A stretch of 6,027 nt of DNA from positions 1-6,027 of the forward strand of contig CAMZMA010000164.1 of the NCBI GenBank assembly GCA_947311815.1, in the 5' to 3' direction. The notes under the pieces are model-generated. The model was not told the DNA's origin and made no database searches. It was given only the letters and a program-made list of their open reading frames with translations. Position numbers and translations under genes: made by a program. The stretch's first letter is position 1, and the number at the start of each line of letters is the position of its first letter. Shown one piece after another: positions 5,859-6,027 of this stretch. This DNA comes from an uncultured Flavobacteriaceae bacterium. Its GTDB lineage: Bacteria; Bacteroidota; Bacteroidia; Flavobacteriales; Flavobacteriaceae.

Positions 5859-6027
5859 AAAATATGATTTCCACGTGCTTTACATCCTTTGCTTTCGTGT
5901 ATAATTTTGCTAGAAATAATATGTTCTAACTCTGGATGAATCCACTTTTTTTGCAATCCAAATAAATACAAAGTAGTCATTGTATAAGCTCTTACGGCAA
6001 TTTTTTGAGGCGTAATTAACCAATCAA
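5837..6027 (-). CDS. Small helical (HEAT-like) protein, C-terminal 62 residues; 5' end off window
   Basis: The reverse strand is open from the window edge to a TAA at 5839-5837. The peptide begins DWLITPQKIAVRAYTM and continues through LYLFGLQKKWIHPELEHII to end in ARGNHILNLLRKN. It looks like two or three amphipathic helices, as in HEAT or DNA-alkylation-repair-like repeats. From memory, flavobacterial genomes carry a protein of about 190 residues with this ending (pattern DWLI..KVA.KAYAM.TL...G...WI.PEL), often labelled adenylosuccinate lyase. Nothing here supports lyase activity: the purine-enzyme signature is not in the visible part and the family is far too short. I treat the function as unknown. 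The gene converges on coaE with a 4-bp overlap. The start, full length and N-terminal motifs are not visible. I am sure of the reading frame and moderately sure of the family. Confidence 0.75.
   Translation of the reverse strand, partial: DWLITPQKIAVRAYTMTTLYLFGLQKKWIHPELEHIISSKIIHESKGCKARGNHILNLLRKN

Noticed and set aside
1..6027. Search for a novel system: mobile elements, CRISPR repeats, long direct repeats, tRNA or rRNA, toxin-antitoxin pairs, retron-like or other structured non-coding RNA
   Set aside because: Nearly all of the window is occupied by recognisable core genes in a plausible flavobacterial order, the gaps are 116 bp or shorter, and nothing in them goes beyond promoters, terminators and short palindromes.

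Overview
The window reads as ordinary chromosomal DNA from a low-GC member of the Bacteroidota, most likely the family Flavobacteriaceae (a marine Polaribacter- or Tenacibaculum-like genome would fit, but the genus is a guess). The evidence is AT-rich sequence, A-rich leaders without Shine-Dalgarno motifs, promoters of the Bacteroidota form TTG-N17..23-TAnnTTTG, a long Bacteroidota-type NusB, a DUF1573 lipoprotein, and a YbbR-like gene abutting coaE.

Layout, left to right. Positions 1-1147 (minus strand) hold the first 382 codons of an ABC exporter half-transporter; the window edge cuts it just after the Walker A lysine. A 116-bp divergent gap (1148-1263) carries a good promoter for a leucine dehydrogenase gene (1264-2358). 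That gene ends at a strong hairpin terminator (2397-2428). A -7 promoter element lies directly against this hairpin and probably starts the next unit: nusB (2446-3384), a DUF1573 lipoprotein (3426-3905) and yajC (3907-4221). A second strong terminator (4245-4272) closes this unit. A two-gene unit follows, a YbbR-like membrane protein (4314-5255, TTG start) and coaE (5256-5840), with no base between them. At the right edge, on the minus strand, is the C-terminal part of a small helical protein (5837-6027) whose stop codon overlaps that of coaE. No gene-free stretch exceeds 116 bp.

The genes are housekeeping: branched-chain amino acid deamination (probably feeding branched fatty acid synthesis), transcription antitermination, the Sec accessory YajC, the last step of coenzyme A synthesis, and export across the inner membrane. 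I saw no mobile element, CRISPR array, tRNA, rRNA, defence system or biosynthetic cluster, and no convincing sign of an undescribed system. The points worth a second look are small: promoters overlapping terminators at two gene junctions, two TTG starts fixed by close upstream stops, a NusB fold separated by a large insertion, and overlapping convergent stop codons inside an inverted repeat.
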